Shown here piece by piece: positions 17,215 through 25,775 of a DNA stretch of 64,000 nucleotides (positions are counted from its first letter, which is position 1; each line of letters begins with the position of its first letter). The notes beneath the pieces are model-generated. The model ran no database searches. It was not told the DNA's origin and saw only the letters and a program-made list of their open reading frames with translations. The DNA is from Palsa-1392 sp036493915 (GTDB lineage: Bacteria; Verrucomicrobiota; Verrucomicrobiia; Chthoniobacterales; UBA10450). The DNA lies in the NCBI GenBank assembly GCA_036493915.1, contig DASXPA010000137.1, forward strand, positions 11,992 through 75,991, in the 5' to 3' direction. The position numbers were made by a program, and so were the translations under genes.

Positions 17215-18792
17215 TCAGTGCCGCTCCAGAAAACGGTGCACTTCCTCCGCCAACTTCTGGCCTATCCCTTCGGTTGATGCAATTTCTTCGACGCTCGCTT
17301 TGCGCAGCCGCTGCACGGAACCAAACTTGCGCAGGAGTAGATTTTTCCGGTTCTGACTCACGCCCGGACAATCGTCGAGAATGCTCTCGCCGATCCGCTT
17401 TTTCATCAGAAGCTGGTGATAGGTGTTGGCGAAACGATGCGCTTCATCGCGGATGCGCTGAAGCAAACGTAGCGCGCCCGAATCGAACTGAAGTTGCAAT
17501 GGCATCGGACGCCCCGGTCGATAAATTTCTTCAAACTCCTTCGCCAGTCCGATGATCGGCAGCTCGTGCAACCCGAGCCGCTGCAGCTCGCGACAAGCCG
17601 AGGAAAGCTGCCCTTTTCCGCCATCGACGATAATCAAATCCGGCAACCTAACGTGGCGCAAGCTTCCAGCTTGCGTGTTTGCTGTTGCGCTCTGAAAGCT
17701 CGCGCTGCGCGCCAAAGCCTCGTTCGGATTCTCCTGCGAAAATTCCGCCATCTCCGGATTCGCTTCCCGCGCCTGCGAGAGCACGTGCGAATAACGCCGC
17801 CTAACGACCTCCGCCATGCTCGCGAAATCATCCTGGCCTTCCACCGTGCGGATGCGGTACCGCCGATAGTTATTCTTGTCCGGCACGCCATTGCGGAACG
17901 ACACCATCGAAGCGACCACATGCGTTGTGGAAATGTTCGAGATATCAAAACACTCCATCACTCGCGGCAGACTTGGCAACTGCAAGGCATCCGCGAGCGC
18001 GCGGACATCCGCTTCCGGATCGATCGCGCTCGGCAAACTGTGCCGCGTAAAACGCCGCATCGGCTTCGTCGTCCGGCGCAAATCCTCCAGCATATTGCGT
18101 AACTCCGCCGCCTTCTCGAAATCCATTTTTCCCGCGGCCTTCCGCATCTCCTCTGCGAGCGCATCCATCATTTCGCGCGAGCGGCCTTCGAGAAACTCCG
18201 CCGCCTGCGCGACACGCTGTCGATAAGTCTCGGCATCGATTTCACTCAACCGCATTGGCACCTGATAAGTCGACGACTTCAACTCCCGCTCCGTTGGGGA
18301 GCCGCGCCCAAACGTGAGCACGCCAAATTTTTTCCGCATGAAATTCAGCGTCTGCCGCAACGCGCCCGCATGCGCATAGGGACCAAAATACCGCGCGCCA
18401 TCATCCTTCTTGAAACGCGCCAGCCGAAAGCGCGGCCACTCCTCCGACGGATCCACCTTCACGACGAGAAACCGCTTATCATCGCGGAACGAAATGTTAT
18501 ATCGCGGTCGATATTCCTTGATCAGCTTCCCCTCGAGTAGCAGCGACTCGGGTTCGCTCGCGACCGTGTGGACCTCAAAATCCCAGACCGCATCCAGCAA
18601 CGCGCGCGTCTTCAGGTCGGCCACCGCCATTTTCGACGGCATAAAATACGACCCGACGCGTTTCCGCAGATCGCGCGCCTTCCCGACATAGATGACGCGA
18701 CCAAACCGATCGCGCATGAGATAAACGCCCGGTTTGTGCGGCACCTCGTGGACCTTCTTATTCAGGTCCGGCTTTTCCTTCGACAACGGCAC
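17215..18792 (-). CDS. uvrC: Excinuclease ABC subunit C (UvrC)
   Basis: The 525-residue protein has a GIY-YIG nuclease domain (GVYLMRDRFGRVIYVGKARDL), a UVR motif (MDFEKAAELRNMLEDL), the RNase-H-like C-terminal nuclease (MECFDISNIS, RRYRIRTVEGQDDFASM, PDLIIVDGGKGQL) and helix-hairpin-helix motifs (FGSVQRLRKASVEEI, IGQKLAEEVHRFL). With UvrAB it makes dual incisions at DNA lesions. I chose the GTG at 18792 (MPLSKEKPDLNKKVHEVPHKPG); an ATG at 18823 would overlap the divergent gene's start. A linker before PDLIIVDGG (ARSASFQSATANTQAGSLRH) is encoded by a palindromic repeat at 17657-17675 and has no counterpart in UvrC that I recall. Confidence 0.92.
   Translation of the reverse strand: MPLSKEKPDLNKKVHEVPHKPGVYLMRDRFGRVIYVGKARDLRKRVGSYFMPSKMAVADLKTRALLDAVWDFEVHTVASEPESLLLEGKLIKEYRPRYNISFRDDKRFLVVKVDPSEEWPRFRLARFKKDDGARYFGPYAHAGALRQTLNFMRKKFGVLTFGRGSPTERELKSSTYQVPMRLSEIDAETYRQRVAQAAEFLEGRSREMMDALAEEMRKAAGKMDFEKAAELRNMLEDLRRTTKPMRRFTRHSLPSAIDPEADVRALADALQLPSLPRVMECFDISNISTTHVVASMVSFRNGVPDKNNYRRYRIRTVEGQDDFASMAEVVRRRYSHVLSQAREANPEMAEFSQENPNEALARSASFQSATANTQAGSLRHVRLPDLIIVDGGKGQLSSACRELQRLGLHELPIIGLAKEFEEIYRPGRPMPLQLQFDSGALRLLQRIRDEAHRFANTYHQLLMKKRIGESILDDCPGVSQNRKNLLLRKFGSVQRLRKASVEEIASTEGIGQKLAEEVHRFLERH
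17648..17678. repeat. AGCT-type palindromic repeat embedded in frame in uvrC
   Basis: CGCAAGCT (17657-17664) and AGCTTGCG (17668-17675) are perfect inverted arms around TCC. The reverse complement, CACGCAAGCTGGAAGCTTGC followed by GCCACG, matches the intergenic element at 49648-49676 at nearly every position. This copy is translated as part of a UvrC linker. Confidence 0.65.
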
Positions 18793-18814
18793 AGTCCTGA
18801 GAGAGTACCCGCAA

Positions 18815-19861
18815 ATGTGGGATGTCGCCATCGTCGGGAGCGGACCGGCTGGCGCGAGCTGCGCCGCCTTTTGCGCGATCGCCGGGCTGCGCACGCTTGT
18901 CGTCGAGCGAGCCGTTTTTCCTCGGGAAAAAGTGTGCGGCGATTGTTTGAATCCGACCTGCTGGCCGGCGTTGGAGCGCCTCGGAGTTGCCGATGCAGTG
19001 CGCGCTGCGCCGCACGGCAAACTGTCCGCCGTCGAATTCATCGGCGTCGACGGCCGTAAAGTTAGCGCTTCATTGCCGAGCGGAGCGAACGCCGAGATCG
19101 CGATTAGACGCAGCCTCCTCGACCACATTTTGCTCCAACGCGTGCAATCGCTGGGCGCGGAAGTGCGCGAAGGCGAGACGGTCACCGTCGTTAGGCGAGA
19201 GAGCGAGAATTGGAACCTCGGTACCAAAAATTTTTCCGAGCCCGCGAAAGTTCTCGTCGCGGCGGATGGGCGCAACTCAACCGTCGCACGGCTCTGCAAT
19301 CTGATGCCGCGTAAAGGCCGCGACCGCGTCGCGCTGCAAACGCATCTCCCGTTACCGCGGGATTTTGGCGATCGTGTCGTTCTGCAACTTCTTCCCCAAG
19401 GTTATTCCGGGCAGGCGCCGGTGGGTGACAACTTGCTCAACCTTTGCCTGGTCAGCCGGCCTAACGACCTCCCGGCGATCAAAGTCTGGGCCGAGCGAAC
19501 CTTCTCGATTTCTTCCGCGCACACTTGGCGCACGATCGCGCCACTCGCCCGAGCCGCGCTGCCGCCAAGCCGGCCGGGACTTTTTCTCGTCGGCGACGCC
19601 GCGCGCGTCGTCGAACCCTTCACGGGCGAGGGGATTTACTACGCACTCCGCTCCGGCGAGCTCGCGGCGGCGGCGATCGTGGACCGCGACTTTGAGCAAT
19701 ATCGCAGGGCGCACCGGCAACTTTACGCGGGCCGTCTTTGGATCAACGCGCTCGCGCGCCGCGCGGTCGAGCATCCGCGTTTGGCGACCAGCCTGCTCCG
19801 TTGGTTACCTAACGAACACGGAATTCTCCGCCTCCTCACGACCAAAGTGGTGCATCCCTGA
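18815..19861 (+). CDS. FAD-dependent oxidoreductase, geranylgeranyl-reductase-like
   Basis: The 348-residue protein starts with a Rossmann FAD-binding motif, WDVAIVGSGPAGASCAAF. The geranylgeranyl reductase/halogenase-like signature FPREKVCGDCLNP follows, and FLVGDAARVVEPFTGEGIYYAL near residue 255 is the second FAD contact. Family members reduce isoprenoid side chains or act as monooxygenases; the substrate is not evident. The ATG at 18815 lies 22 bases from the divergent uvrC start. The 3' end overlaps folD convergently by 26 bases. Three CCTAACGA/TCGTTAGG copies are inside (Val-Arg-Arg, Pro-Asn-Asp, Pro-Asn-Glu). Confidence 0.8.
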   Translation: MWDVAIVGSGPAGASCAAFCAIAGLRTLVVERAVFPREKVCGDCLNPTCWPALERLGVADAVRAAPHGKLSAVEFIGVDGRKVSASLPSGANAEIAIRRSLLDHILLQRVQSLGAEVREGETVTVVRRESENWNLGTKNFSEPAKVLVAADGRNSTVARLCNLMPRKGRDRVALQTHLPLPRDFGDRVVLQLLPQGYSGQAPVGDNLLNLCLVSRPNDLPAIKVWAERTFSISSAHTWRTIAPLARAALPPSRPGLFLVGDAARVVEPFTGEGIYYALRSGELAAAAIVDRDFEQYRRAHRQLYAGRLWINALARRAVEHPRLATSLLRWLPNEHGILRLLTTKVVHP

Positions 19862-20726
19862 GCGGTGACGCTTGCGCGGCCTTGACCGTGTTCGCCATCA
19901 ACATCGCGATCGTCATCGGACCGACGCCGCCAGGAACAGGCGTGATCGCCGCCGTCTTTGGCGCGACTTCATCAAATGCGACATCGCCGACGAGCCGGTA
20001 ACCGCGCTTTGCGCTCGCGTCTTCAACCCGGTTAATGCCGACATCAATCACGACCGCTCCATCCCGGACGTGCCCCGCCCTAACGAATCCGGCTTTCCCA
20101 ATCGCCGCGACCACAATATCCGCCGTGCACGTGATTTCAGGAAGGTTCTGCGTCCGCGAATGGACCACCGTGACGGTCGCGTCCACGCCTTTTTGCATGA
20201 GAAGGAGCGCGAGCGGTTTGCCCACGATCATGCTCCGGCCGAGCACCACGACATGCGCGCCACTGGTCGCGATGCCGCTTTCTTTGAGCAAACGCAAACA
20301 GCCTAATGGCGTGCAAGGCACAGAGCCGCTCGCGTCACCGAGCGCGAGCTTGGCGATGTTGATCGGGTGAAAGCCGTCCACGTCTTTCGCCGGATCGAGC
20401 GTCCTAACGATCGCGCTTTCGTCGATCTGTTTCGGCGGCGGCGATTGCACCAGAATACCGTGAATCGCCGGATCGCGATTGAGCTCGTCGACGCGGACGA
20501 GGAGTTCTTCCTGAGTGATCTCCGCGGGCAATTCCAGTTTCACCGAATGGAGCCCGAGCTCGCGGCACATCTTGTCCTTCGAACGCACATACGCGCGCGA
20601 AGCCGGGTCATCGCCGATAAGTATGACGGCAAGACCTGGCGTTACACTCTGTGTCTTGAGCGTGGCAATTTCGCCGCGGAGTTCTTTGTAAACTTTCTCC
20701 GCAACGGCGCGGCCATCGATGAGCAT
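19836..20726 (-). CDS. folD: Methylenetetrahydrofolate dehydrogenase / methenyl-THF cyclohydrolase FolD
   Basis: The 296-residue bifunctional enzyme shows the catalytic-lysine region ASRAYVRSKDKMCRELG, GILVQSPPPKQID, VDGFHPINIAKLALG, the NADP-binding VVVLGRSMIVGKPLALLL, and the terminal PVPGGVGPMTIAMLMANTV. It interconverts 5,10-methylene- and 10-formyl-THF in the cytoplasm. The start is the ATG at 20726, preceded by AAAGGACC; the longer frame lacks conservation. Leucine replaces the usual glutamine in PLPLP-type segments, which is within family variation. Two CCTAACGA copies are read on this strand as Val-Arg. Confidence 0.95.
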   Translation of the reverse strand: MLIDGRAVAEKVYKELRGEIATLKTQSVTPGLAVILIGDDPASRAYVRSKDKMCRELGLHSVKLELPAEITQEELLVRVDELNRDPAIHGILVQSPPPKQIDESAIVRTLDPAKDVDGFHPINIAKLALGDASGSVPCTPLGCLRLLKESGIATSGAHVVVLGRSMIVGKPLALLLMQKGVDATVTVVHSRTQNLPEITCTADIVVAAIGKAGFVRAGHVRDGAVVIDVGINRVEDASAKRGYRLVGDVAFDEVAPKTAAITPVPGGVGPMTIAMLMANTVKAAQASPLRDAPLWS

Positions 20727-20828
20727 TGGTCCTTTCACGAGCAGTGTTTTTCTACGAGCGGTCGGCGAGCATCGCAAATCTTCGTGTCGGGAAGAGGCCT
20801 CGCGGCCAATTTCGGGTTCGTTGGCGCC

Positions 20829-21473
20829 TCAGCGCATTTCGACCAGCTGCATCATCGTTTCCTCTAAACGGAGGCGTTCCCGCTCGAATTCTTCTTCGCT
20901 CGAAGTTGTCATCACTGCGTGCGGCGGCCCGAAGATCACGCGCACGCGGGAGAATGGCTTCGGCAAAATGAAACGATCCCAGCTTTTCGCCCGCCAGCAG
21001 CTGCTGAATTCCATGTTCAGGGGAATGACGGCGGCGCCGGAAAGTTGCGCGAGAAAGATGATGCCTCGTCCCAGGTGATAGGCCGGTCCGCGTGGCCCGT
21101 CTGGGGTGATGACCGCGTCGAGACCGTCGGCGATGAGGTCGGCGAGTTGGCGGACGGCCGCCGCGCCCTTCCGCGAGGTCGATCCCCTAACGACGGCAAA
21201 ACCAAACCGCTCGACGAGATCGGCGATGAGCGCGCCGTCGCGGCTCGTGCTGATGAGTGCGGCGCCGTGGCGCTGGGGAAGAAAACGGTGGACGACGTAG
21301 GGGATGAAAAGAAGGCGATTGTGCCAGAGCGCGCCGATGTAGCGTTCGTTAGGCGGCGTGCCAAGTAGACCGGCGCGATCGTCGATCTCGAAGCGTAAAG
21401 TGCGACCCCAGGTTTGCAGCAGCCGATGACCGATCGCGACCAACCATCGTGCCCGCCAGCCTTCGATTTTCAT
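20829..21473 (-). CDS. DUF374 lysophospholipid/lipid A acyltransferase-like protein
   Basis: The 214-residue protein matches the DUF374 branch of the LPLAT superfamily. IGALWHNRLLFIPYV stands in for the HX4D-like acceptor region, followed by ALISTSRDGALIADLVERFGFAVVRGSTSRKGAAAV and the TPDGPRGPAYHLGRGIIFLAQLSGA block. Such proteins probably acylate envelope lipids at the cytoplasmic face of the inner membrane; the exact acceptor is unknown. It lies alone between folD and xylB on the same strand. One copy of each motif orientation occurs, encoding Val-Arg and Pro-Asn-Glu. Confidence 0.75.
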   Translation of the reverse strand: MKIEGWRARWLVAIGHRLLQTWGRTLRFEIDDRAGLLGTPPNERYIGALWHNRLLFIPYVVHRFLPQRHGAALISTSRDGALIADLVERFGFAVVRGSTSRKGAAAVRQLADLIADGLDAVITPDGPRGPAYHLGRGIIFLAQLSGAAVIPLNMEFSSCWRAKSWDRFILPKPFSRVRVIFGPPHAVMTTSSEEEFERERLRLEETMMQLVEMR

Positions 21474-21506
21474 CGAATCCGTCGGCCTCCGCGTTCGCGC
21501 CAGCCG

Positions 21507-23006
21507 CTAAAGGTAGCCACCGGTTTTCAACTTTTTTGTCAGGTCGATCTGGCGGAGGAGCAGCTCGCGATAAACCGGCTGTGTTTCTTTGCGTGGCTCG
21601 ACCCGCGTCTTTTTGTCGAGCACGACGAGGTCGTCGACCAGCTTCTCGAGACTCAACGGCTTCCCTTTCACCTGGCAATACGTCCAGGCTGCCTGGATCG
21701 CGGCGCCCAGCGCAGCGCCCTCCGTCACCTTCAGCGCCACGGTCGGAAGTCCGAGCACATCCGCGGCGATTTGGCGCCAGATTGCGCTCCGACTTCCACC
21801 GCCGGTGAGGCGAATTTCCTCTGGAACAATCCCGAGATCGCGAAATCGCCGCAGGCCATAGGCGAGGCCGAGGGTGACGCCTTCCACGACCGCGCGCGCC
21901 ATCAGGTTTGCGGTCATGTTCGCAGCCGTCAGGCCGTGGAAGACGCCGCGGCCTTTGGGCAAATTCGGCGTCCGTTCGCCTAACAAGTAAGGGAGAAATT
22001 GAATCCCGCCCGCCCCCGCCGGGCTCGCGGCGACGTGTTCTTCCATCGTCGGGATATCCCAGCCGAAAAGCGTCCGCACCTGCTCGGTGGCGAGGGCGAC
22101 GTTCATCGTGCAGGTGAGCGGCAGCCAGTGATCTGTGCTATCGCAGAAAGCCGCGACTTCGCCTTTCGGATCGATCACCGGTTCGGGCGAAAACGCGCAG
22201 ATTGTGCCCGAAGTGCCGAGACTGACGGTGACGATGCCGGATCGGATGTTTCCGGTGCCGATCGCGCTCAACATGTTGTCGCCGCCCCCGGCGCTCACGA
22301 GGGCGTCATCCGCGAAGCCCCACGCTTCGCGCAGACTGCTGCGCAACAATCCAGCGGGTCGTTTCGAAGAGCGGAGCGGTGGCAGAATCGACTCCAGTTT
22401 CGGGTCGATGAATTTCAGGAGCGGCCTGAACCAGGTGCGCGTGCGTACATCCATGAGGCCGGTGCCGGAGGCGTCGCCGTATTCCATCTGGCGCTCGCCA
22501 GTGAGCCAGAGATTGAGGTAATCGTGGGGCAGCAGCACACTCGTTAGGCGGCGGAAGTTGGCCGGCTCGTTCTCTTTCAGCCAAAGAATTTTCGGCGCGG
22601 TGTAGCCGGGCAAGATGGCGTTGCCGGTGCGCCTGATCATCTCTTCGATGCCACCGAACTCTTTGTTGATCTCGTCGCACTGCGCGTCGGTCGAGACGTC
22701 GCACCAAAGTTTGGCCGGGCGGAGCGGCTCGTTCGCTTCATCGAGCGCGACGAGGCCGTGCTGTTGTCCGCTTACGCCGACGGCATTGATCTCCCGCCGA
22801 CGATCGCCGATTTTCTCAAGGCATTCCGCGACCGTTTTCTCCACCGCCTCAATCCAGATTTTCGGGTCCTGTTCGACGTGTCCCACGGCTAAACCTTCGA
22901 TCGTTCCGTAGGTTTGTTGGGCGAGCGCGACGACTTTGGTCGCTTCGATATCGAGCACGAGAGCCTTGGTGCTTTTGGTGCCGCTATCGATTCCGAGACA
23001 AAGCAT
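21507..23006 (-). CDS. xylB: Xylulokinase (FGGY carbohydrate kinase)
   Basis: The 499-residue protein has the FGGY N-terminal phosphate loop (CLGIDSGTKSTKALVLD), the xylulokinase segment VGVSGQQHGLVALD, KLWCDVSTDAQC, HDYLNLWLTG and DASGTGLMDVRTR with the catalytic Asp. The ATP-binding SLGTSGTICAFS and LTGGGSRSAIWRQIAADVLG are also present. It phosphorylates D-xylulose to xylulose 5-phosphate. No xylose isomerase gene is adjacent. Length fits the family. One TCGTTAGG copy is read as Leu-Thr. Confidence 0.92.
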   Translation of the reverse strand: MLCLGIDSGTKSTKALVLDIEATKVVALAQQTYGTIEGLAVGHVEQDPKIWIEAVEKTVAECLEKIGDRRREINAVGVSGQQHGLVALDEANEPLRPAKLWCDVSTDAQCDEINKEFGGIEEMIRRTGNAILPGYTAPKILWLKENEPANFRRLTSVLLPHDYLNLWLTGERQMEYGDASGTGLMDVRTRTWFRPLLKFIDPKLESILPPLRSSKRPAGLLRSSLREAWGFADDALVSAGGGDNMLSAIGTGNIRSGIVTVSLGTSGTICAFSPEPVIDPKGEVAAFCDSTDHWLPLTCTMNVALATEQVRTLFGWDIPTMEEHVAASPAGAGGIQFLPYLLGERTPNLPKGRGVFHGLTAANMTANLMARAVVEGVTLGLAYGLRRFRDLGIVPEEIRLTGGGSRSAIWRQIAADVLGLPTVALKVTEGAALGAAIQAAWTYCQVKGKPLSLEKLVDDLVVLDKKTRVEPRKETQPVYRELLLRQIDLTKKLKTGGYL

Positions 23007-23074
23007 GAGATGTGGAGGAGCTGCGAACTGCGCCGAATTTGAAATTAACCCTCATCCGGCGCAATAAGATACGG

Positions 23075-23461
23075 ATGATCAAAAAGCTTCTGCACACACG
23101 CTATCGGGTGAGCGACTTGGAAAAGACGGTTTCGTTTTATCGCGATGTTCTCGGGTTGGAAGAGGTGCGACGGCATACTTCCGGTCGCGGTTCGCAACTG
23201 GTTTTCCTGAAAGCTGCCGGGAGCGAAGAGGAAATCGAACTCTGTAAGTTCGACGAGAGCGGACCGGTCGTGGTCGGTCCGGATCTGACGCATCTTGCCT
23301 TCGAGGTCGATGATCTCGAGGCGTTCGCGAAAGAGACGGCGGCGAAAGGCTACCCGCTCACTGATGGGCCGCACGATAACGGCAAGGGCGGCGCGATCGC
23401 TTTCATCGACGCGCCGGAAGGATACGAGATCGAGTTGATTCAGCGCGGGCAGAGTCGTTAG
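23075..23461 (+). CDS. VOC/glyoxalase-family protein (lactoylglutathione lyase-like)
   Basis: The 128-residue protein has the glyoxalase fold: LLHTRYRVSDLEKTVSFYRDVLGLEEVRR, VFLKAAGSEEEIELCKF, LTHLAFEVDDLEAFAKE and IAFIDAPEGYEIELIQRG. Metal ligands are plausibly His8, Glu (IELCKF), His (THLAFEV) and Glu (YEIELI), as in Ni-type GloA. This suggests methylglyoxal detoxification, though other VOC functions are possible. I took the ATG at 23075; the upstream in-frame start adds 21 non-conserved residues. Its TAG stop lies inside TCGTTAGG (23455-23462). Confidence 0.82.
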   Translation: MIKKLLHTRYRVSDLEKTVSFYRDVLGLEEVRRHTSGRGSQLVFLKAAGSEEEIELCKFDESGPVVVGPDLTHLAFEVDDLEAFAKETAAKGYPLTDGPHDNGKGGAIAFIDAPEGYEIELIQRGQSR

Positions 23462-23506
23462 GCGAGATCATTGCTTCTCGACGAAGATGCGGTTACTTCC
23501 CCAATC

Positions 23507-24427
23507 ATGATGCGAAAACTTGCCGCCCGCTGCACCTTGCCGGTAACGATCGCGATGGCGCTGTGCTGTGTCGCGGCGACCAAACCGAAGCATCAGCACG
23601 ATCGACATCATCAGGTTAAACGTGCGACCGCGGTTGAGGATGACGATTCGACATCGACCGTAACTCCCACGCCGCTCGCCGGCGATCAAAAGGATCCACC
23701 AAAGACGCGCGCGAAAGCGGTGCTCGTGACTGACGTGCGTTCAGGCCAGGTCCTTTACGAGAGAAATGCAGACGCTCCCCGCGCTGCCGCGAGCACGCAA
23801 AAGCTGCTCACCGCGCTGATCGTCGCCGAGACCGGTTTTCTCGATAGGGATGTTACCGTCCAGGCAACAGACACGGACGCGGAACCCGTGCGGTTGAACA
23901 TCAAACCGGGCGAAGTGTATCAGCGGATCGATCTCCTGCGCGCGCTCCTCGTGAAAAGCCCGAACGACGTCGCGCGTTGCCTCGCTCGCGATAATGCCGG
24001 CAGCATCGAAGCCTTCGCCGCGAAGATGAATGCGAAAGCGCAGGCGCTCGGCGCGACACATTCCCATTTCGTGAATCCAAACGGTCTGCCGATTCCCGAT
24101 CAATGGTCGACCGCTCGCGATCTTGCGATCATCGCCCGCGCCGCTTACGCGAACCCGACGATTCGCTCGATCGTCTGCCTGCCGCAGCTCGCTTTTCGTT
24201 ATGCCAACGGTCGCGTGCGCGAACTCGAGAACACGAACAAAGTGCTCAAACGCCTCTCGTTTTGTAACGGCATGAAGACCGGTTACACCGAAGCGGCCGG
24301 CCATTGTCTCATCGCGAGCGGTACGATTCCCGGGCGCGACATCATCGTCGTCGTGCTCGGCGATAGTAAGGCGAATGTCTGGCGGGATGCCTCGGCGCTG
24401 CTTTCGTGGGGTTTGATGTCATTGTAA
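23507..24427 (+). CDS. D-alanyl-D-alanine carboxypeptidase (PBP5/6, peptidase S11)
   Basis: The protein is about 306 residues. A signal peptide (RKLAARCTLPVTIAMALCCVAA) is followed by a His-rich linker (KPKHQHDRHH) and the S11 catalytic domain. Active-site motifs are SxxK in AASTQKLLTA, SxN in KSPNDVA and KTG in MKTGYTEAAGH. It trims the terminal D-Ala of peptidoglycan pentapeptides in the periplasm. The usual C-terminal PBP5 beta domain and amphipathic anchor are absent, as the protein ends soon after VVVLGDSKANVWRDA. Two adjacent ATGs (23507, 23510) are possible starts. Confidence 0.9.
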   Translation: MMRKLAARCTLPVTIAMALCCVAATKPKHQHDRHHQVKRATAVEDDDSTSTVTPTPLAGDQKDPPKTRAKAVLVTDVRSGQVLYERNADAPRAAASTQKLLTALIVAETGFLDRDVTVQATDTDAEPVRLNIKPGEVYQRIDLLRALLVKSPNDVARCLARDNAGSIEAFAAKMNAKAQALGATHSHFVNPNGLPIPDQWSTARDLAIIARAAYANPTIRSIVCLPQLAFRYANGRVRELENTNKVLKRLSFCNGMKTGYTEAAGHCLIASGTIPGRDIIVVVLGDSKANVWRDASALLSWGLMSL

Positions 24428-24448
24428 CGGCGGCGCTCTGGGCGCGCG

Positions 24449-25627
24449 ATGAGCGATCAATTTCAGGAGCAACTCCAGGCGCTGCGTGCGCGCTCGCTCC
24501 ATCGCAAGTTGCGTGAGATCGGCAGCGCTCAGGGGCCGGAGATTCAGATCGTCGGACGACAGCTGGTTAACTTTTCTTCGAACGATTATCTCGGTCTCGC
24601 GGCCGATCCGATTTTGCGGCAGGCGGCGATCGACGCGATCGAAAAGTTTGGCGTCGGTGCCGGCGCGTCGCGGCTCGTTAGTGGAACGCAATCGCCACAT
24701 GTCGCGCTCGAATCGGCGCTCGCCCGGTGGAAGCGCGCCCCCGCGGCGCTCGCTTTCAGCAGCGGCTACGCGGCGGCAGTCGGCACCTTGCCCGCTTTGG
24801 CCTCGAAAGACGATGTCATTATTCTCGACAAATTAAGCCACGCTTCGCTCATCGATGGCGCGCGTCTGAGCGGCGCGATTCTGCGCGTTTTTCCGCACAA
24901 TCATCTCGGCAAACTGGAGAGCCACCTCGAATGGACGCAACGCGAACATCCACAGGCGCGGTGCATTGTTGTCACCGAATCGGTCTTCAGCATGGACGGC
25001 GATCGTGCGCCGTTAGGTGAGTTGATCGAGCTGAAGAAAAGATTCGGCGCTCTCCTTTTGCTCGATGAGGCGCACGCGATCGGAGTCCTGGGACCTAACG
25101 GTCGGGGGCTTGCTGCGGAATTCGGTCTCGAAAGAGATGTTGACGTACAGATGGGGACACTGAGCAAGGCGCTCGGCGTGAGCGGTGGCTACATTTGCGG
25201 TTCGCGCGGCTTAATCGATTGGCTGATCAACCGTGGGCGCTCGTTTATTTTTTCTACCGCGCCGCCGCCGGCGCTGGCCGCGGCCGCCACCGCCGCGATT
25301 GAATTTCTCGGCACGACAGAGGGCGAGGCACGACGGGTCATGCTCTGGCAGCGGATTGTTAGGCTAAAGGACGAATTGGGTGCGGCGAAGAGCGCGTTGA
25401 AAAATTCCGAGAGCGCGATTTTGCCGTGGATTGTCGGCGATGCGCAGCGGGCGCTCGATCTGGCGCGCGCACTCCGCCAGGAAGGGCTTTTTGTTCCGGC
25501 GATTCGTTATCCGACGGTGCCGAGAGGCGCCGCGCGGCTCCGCATCAGCTTGAGCGCCTCTCACACCGAGGCGCAGGTCGCGAAATTAGGCGGAGCGTTG
25601 CGGCGACTCAGCGGGGGCCCGTTGTAG
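24449..25627 (+). CDS. bioF: 8-amino-7-oxononanoate synthase-like PLP enzyme (BioF)
   Basis: The 392-residue alpha-oxoamine synthase shows NFSSNDYLGLA, GAGASRLVSGTQSPHVALE, ALAFSSGYAAAVGTLPAL, the PLP-contacting DEAHAIGVLGPNGRG and the Schiff-base lysine in TLSKALGVSGGY. BioF condenses pimeloyl thioester with alanine in biotin synthesis. Related enzymes (Kbl, serine palmitoyltransferase-like) are alternatives, because no other bio gene is adjacent. The TAG stop is inside the left arm of a palindromic repeat (GTTGTAGCC). Confidence 0.85.
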   Translation: MSDQFQEQLQALRARSLHRKLREIGSAQGPEIQIVGRQLVNFSSNDYLGLAADPILRQAAIDAIEKFGVGAGASRLVSGTQSPHVALESALARWKRAPAALAFSSGYAAAVGTLPALASKDDVIILDKLSHASLIDGARLSGAILRVFPHNHLGKLESHLEWTQREHPQARCIVVTESVFSMDGDRAPLGELIELKKRFGALLLLDEAHAIGVLGPNGRGLAAEFGLERDVDVQMGTLSKALGVSGGYICGSRGLIDWLINRGRSFIFSTAPPPALAAAATAAIEFLGTTEGEARRVMLWQRIVRLKDELGAAKSALKNSESAILPWIVGDAQRALDLARALRQEGLFVPAIRYPTVPRGAARLRISLSASHTEAQVAKLGGALRRLSGGPL

Positions 25628-25703
25628 CCGGGGCGATGAACCCGCTCGCTCTGAGACCTTGCCTTGTCTGCCCTCAGCCGGGATTAGCGCACCCGGCTAC
25701 AAC
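25621..25703. repeat. Palindromic repeat (GTTGTAGCCGGGG type), copy 2
   Basis: GTTGTAGCCGGG (25621-25632) and CCCGGCTACAAC (25692-25703) are perfect 12-bp inverted ends around about 59 bases. The left end is nearly identical to the element at 780. It fills the space between converging bioF and mtnP and contains the bioF stop codon. It may serve as a terminator-like structure. Confidence 0.6.
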
Positions 25704-25775
25704 AAGACCGTTACGGCCTCGTTACTGTATTTCGAAATCGGCCGGCCAGACTTCTCTGTCTGCAGATGCGCAGGC

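Noticed and set aside
18793..19299. N-terminal extension of the uvrC frame to 19299
   Set aside because: The extension is antisense to the FAD oxidoreductase and precedes the conserved GIY-YIG start.
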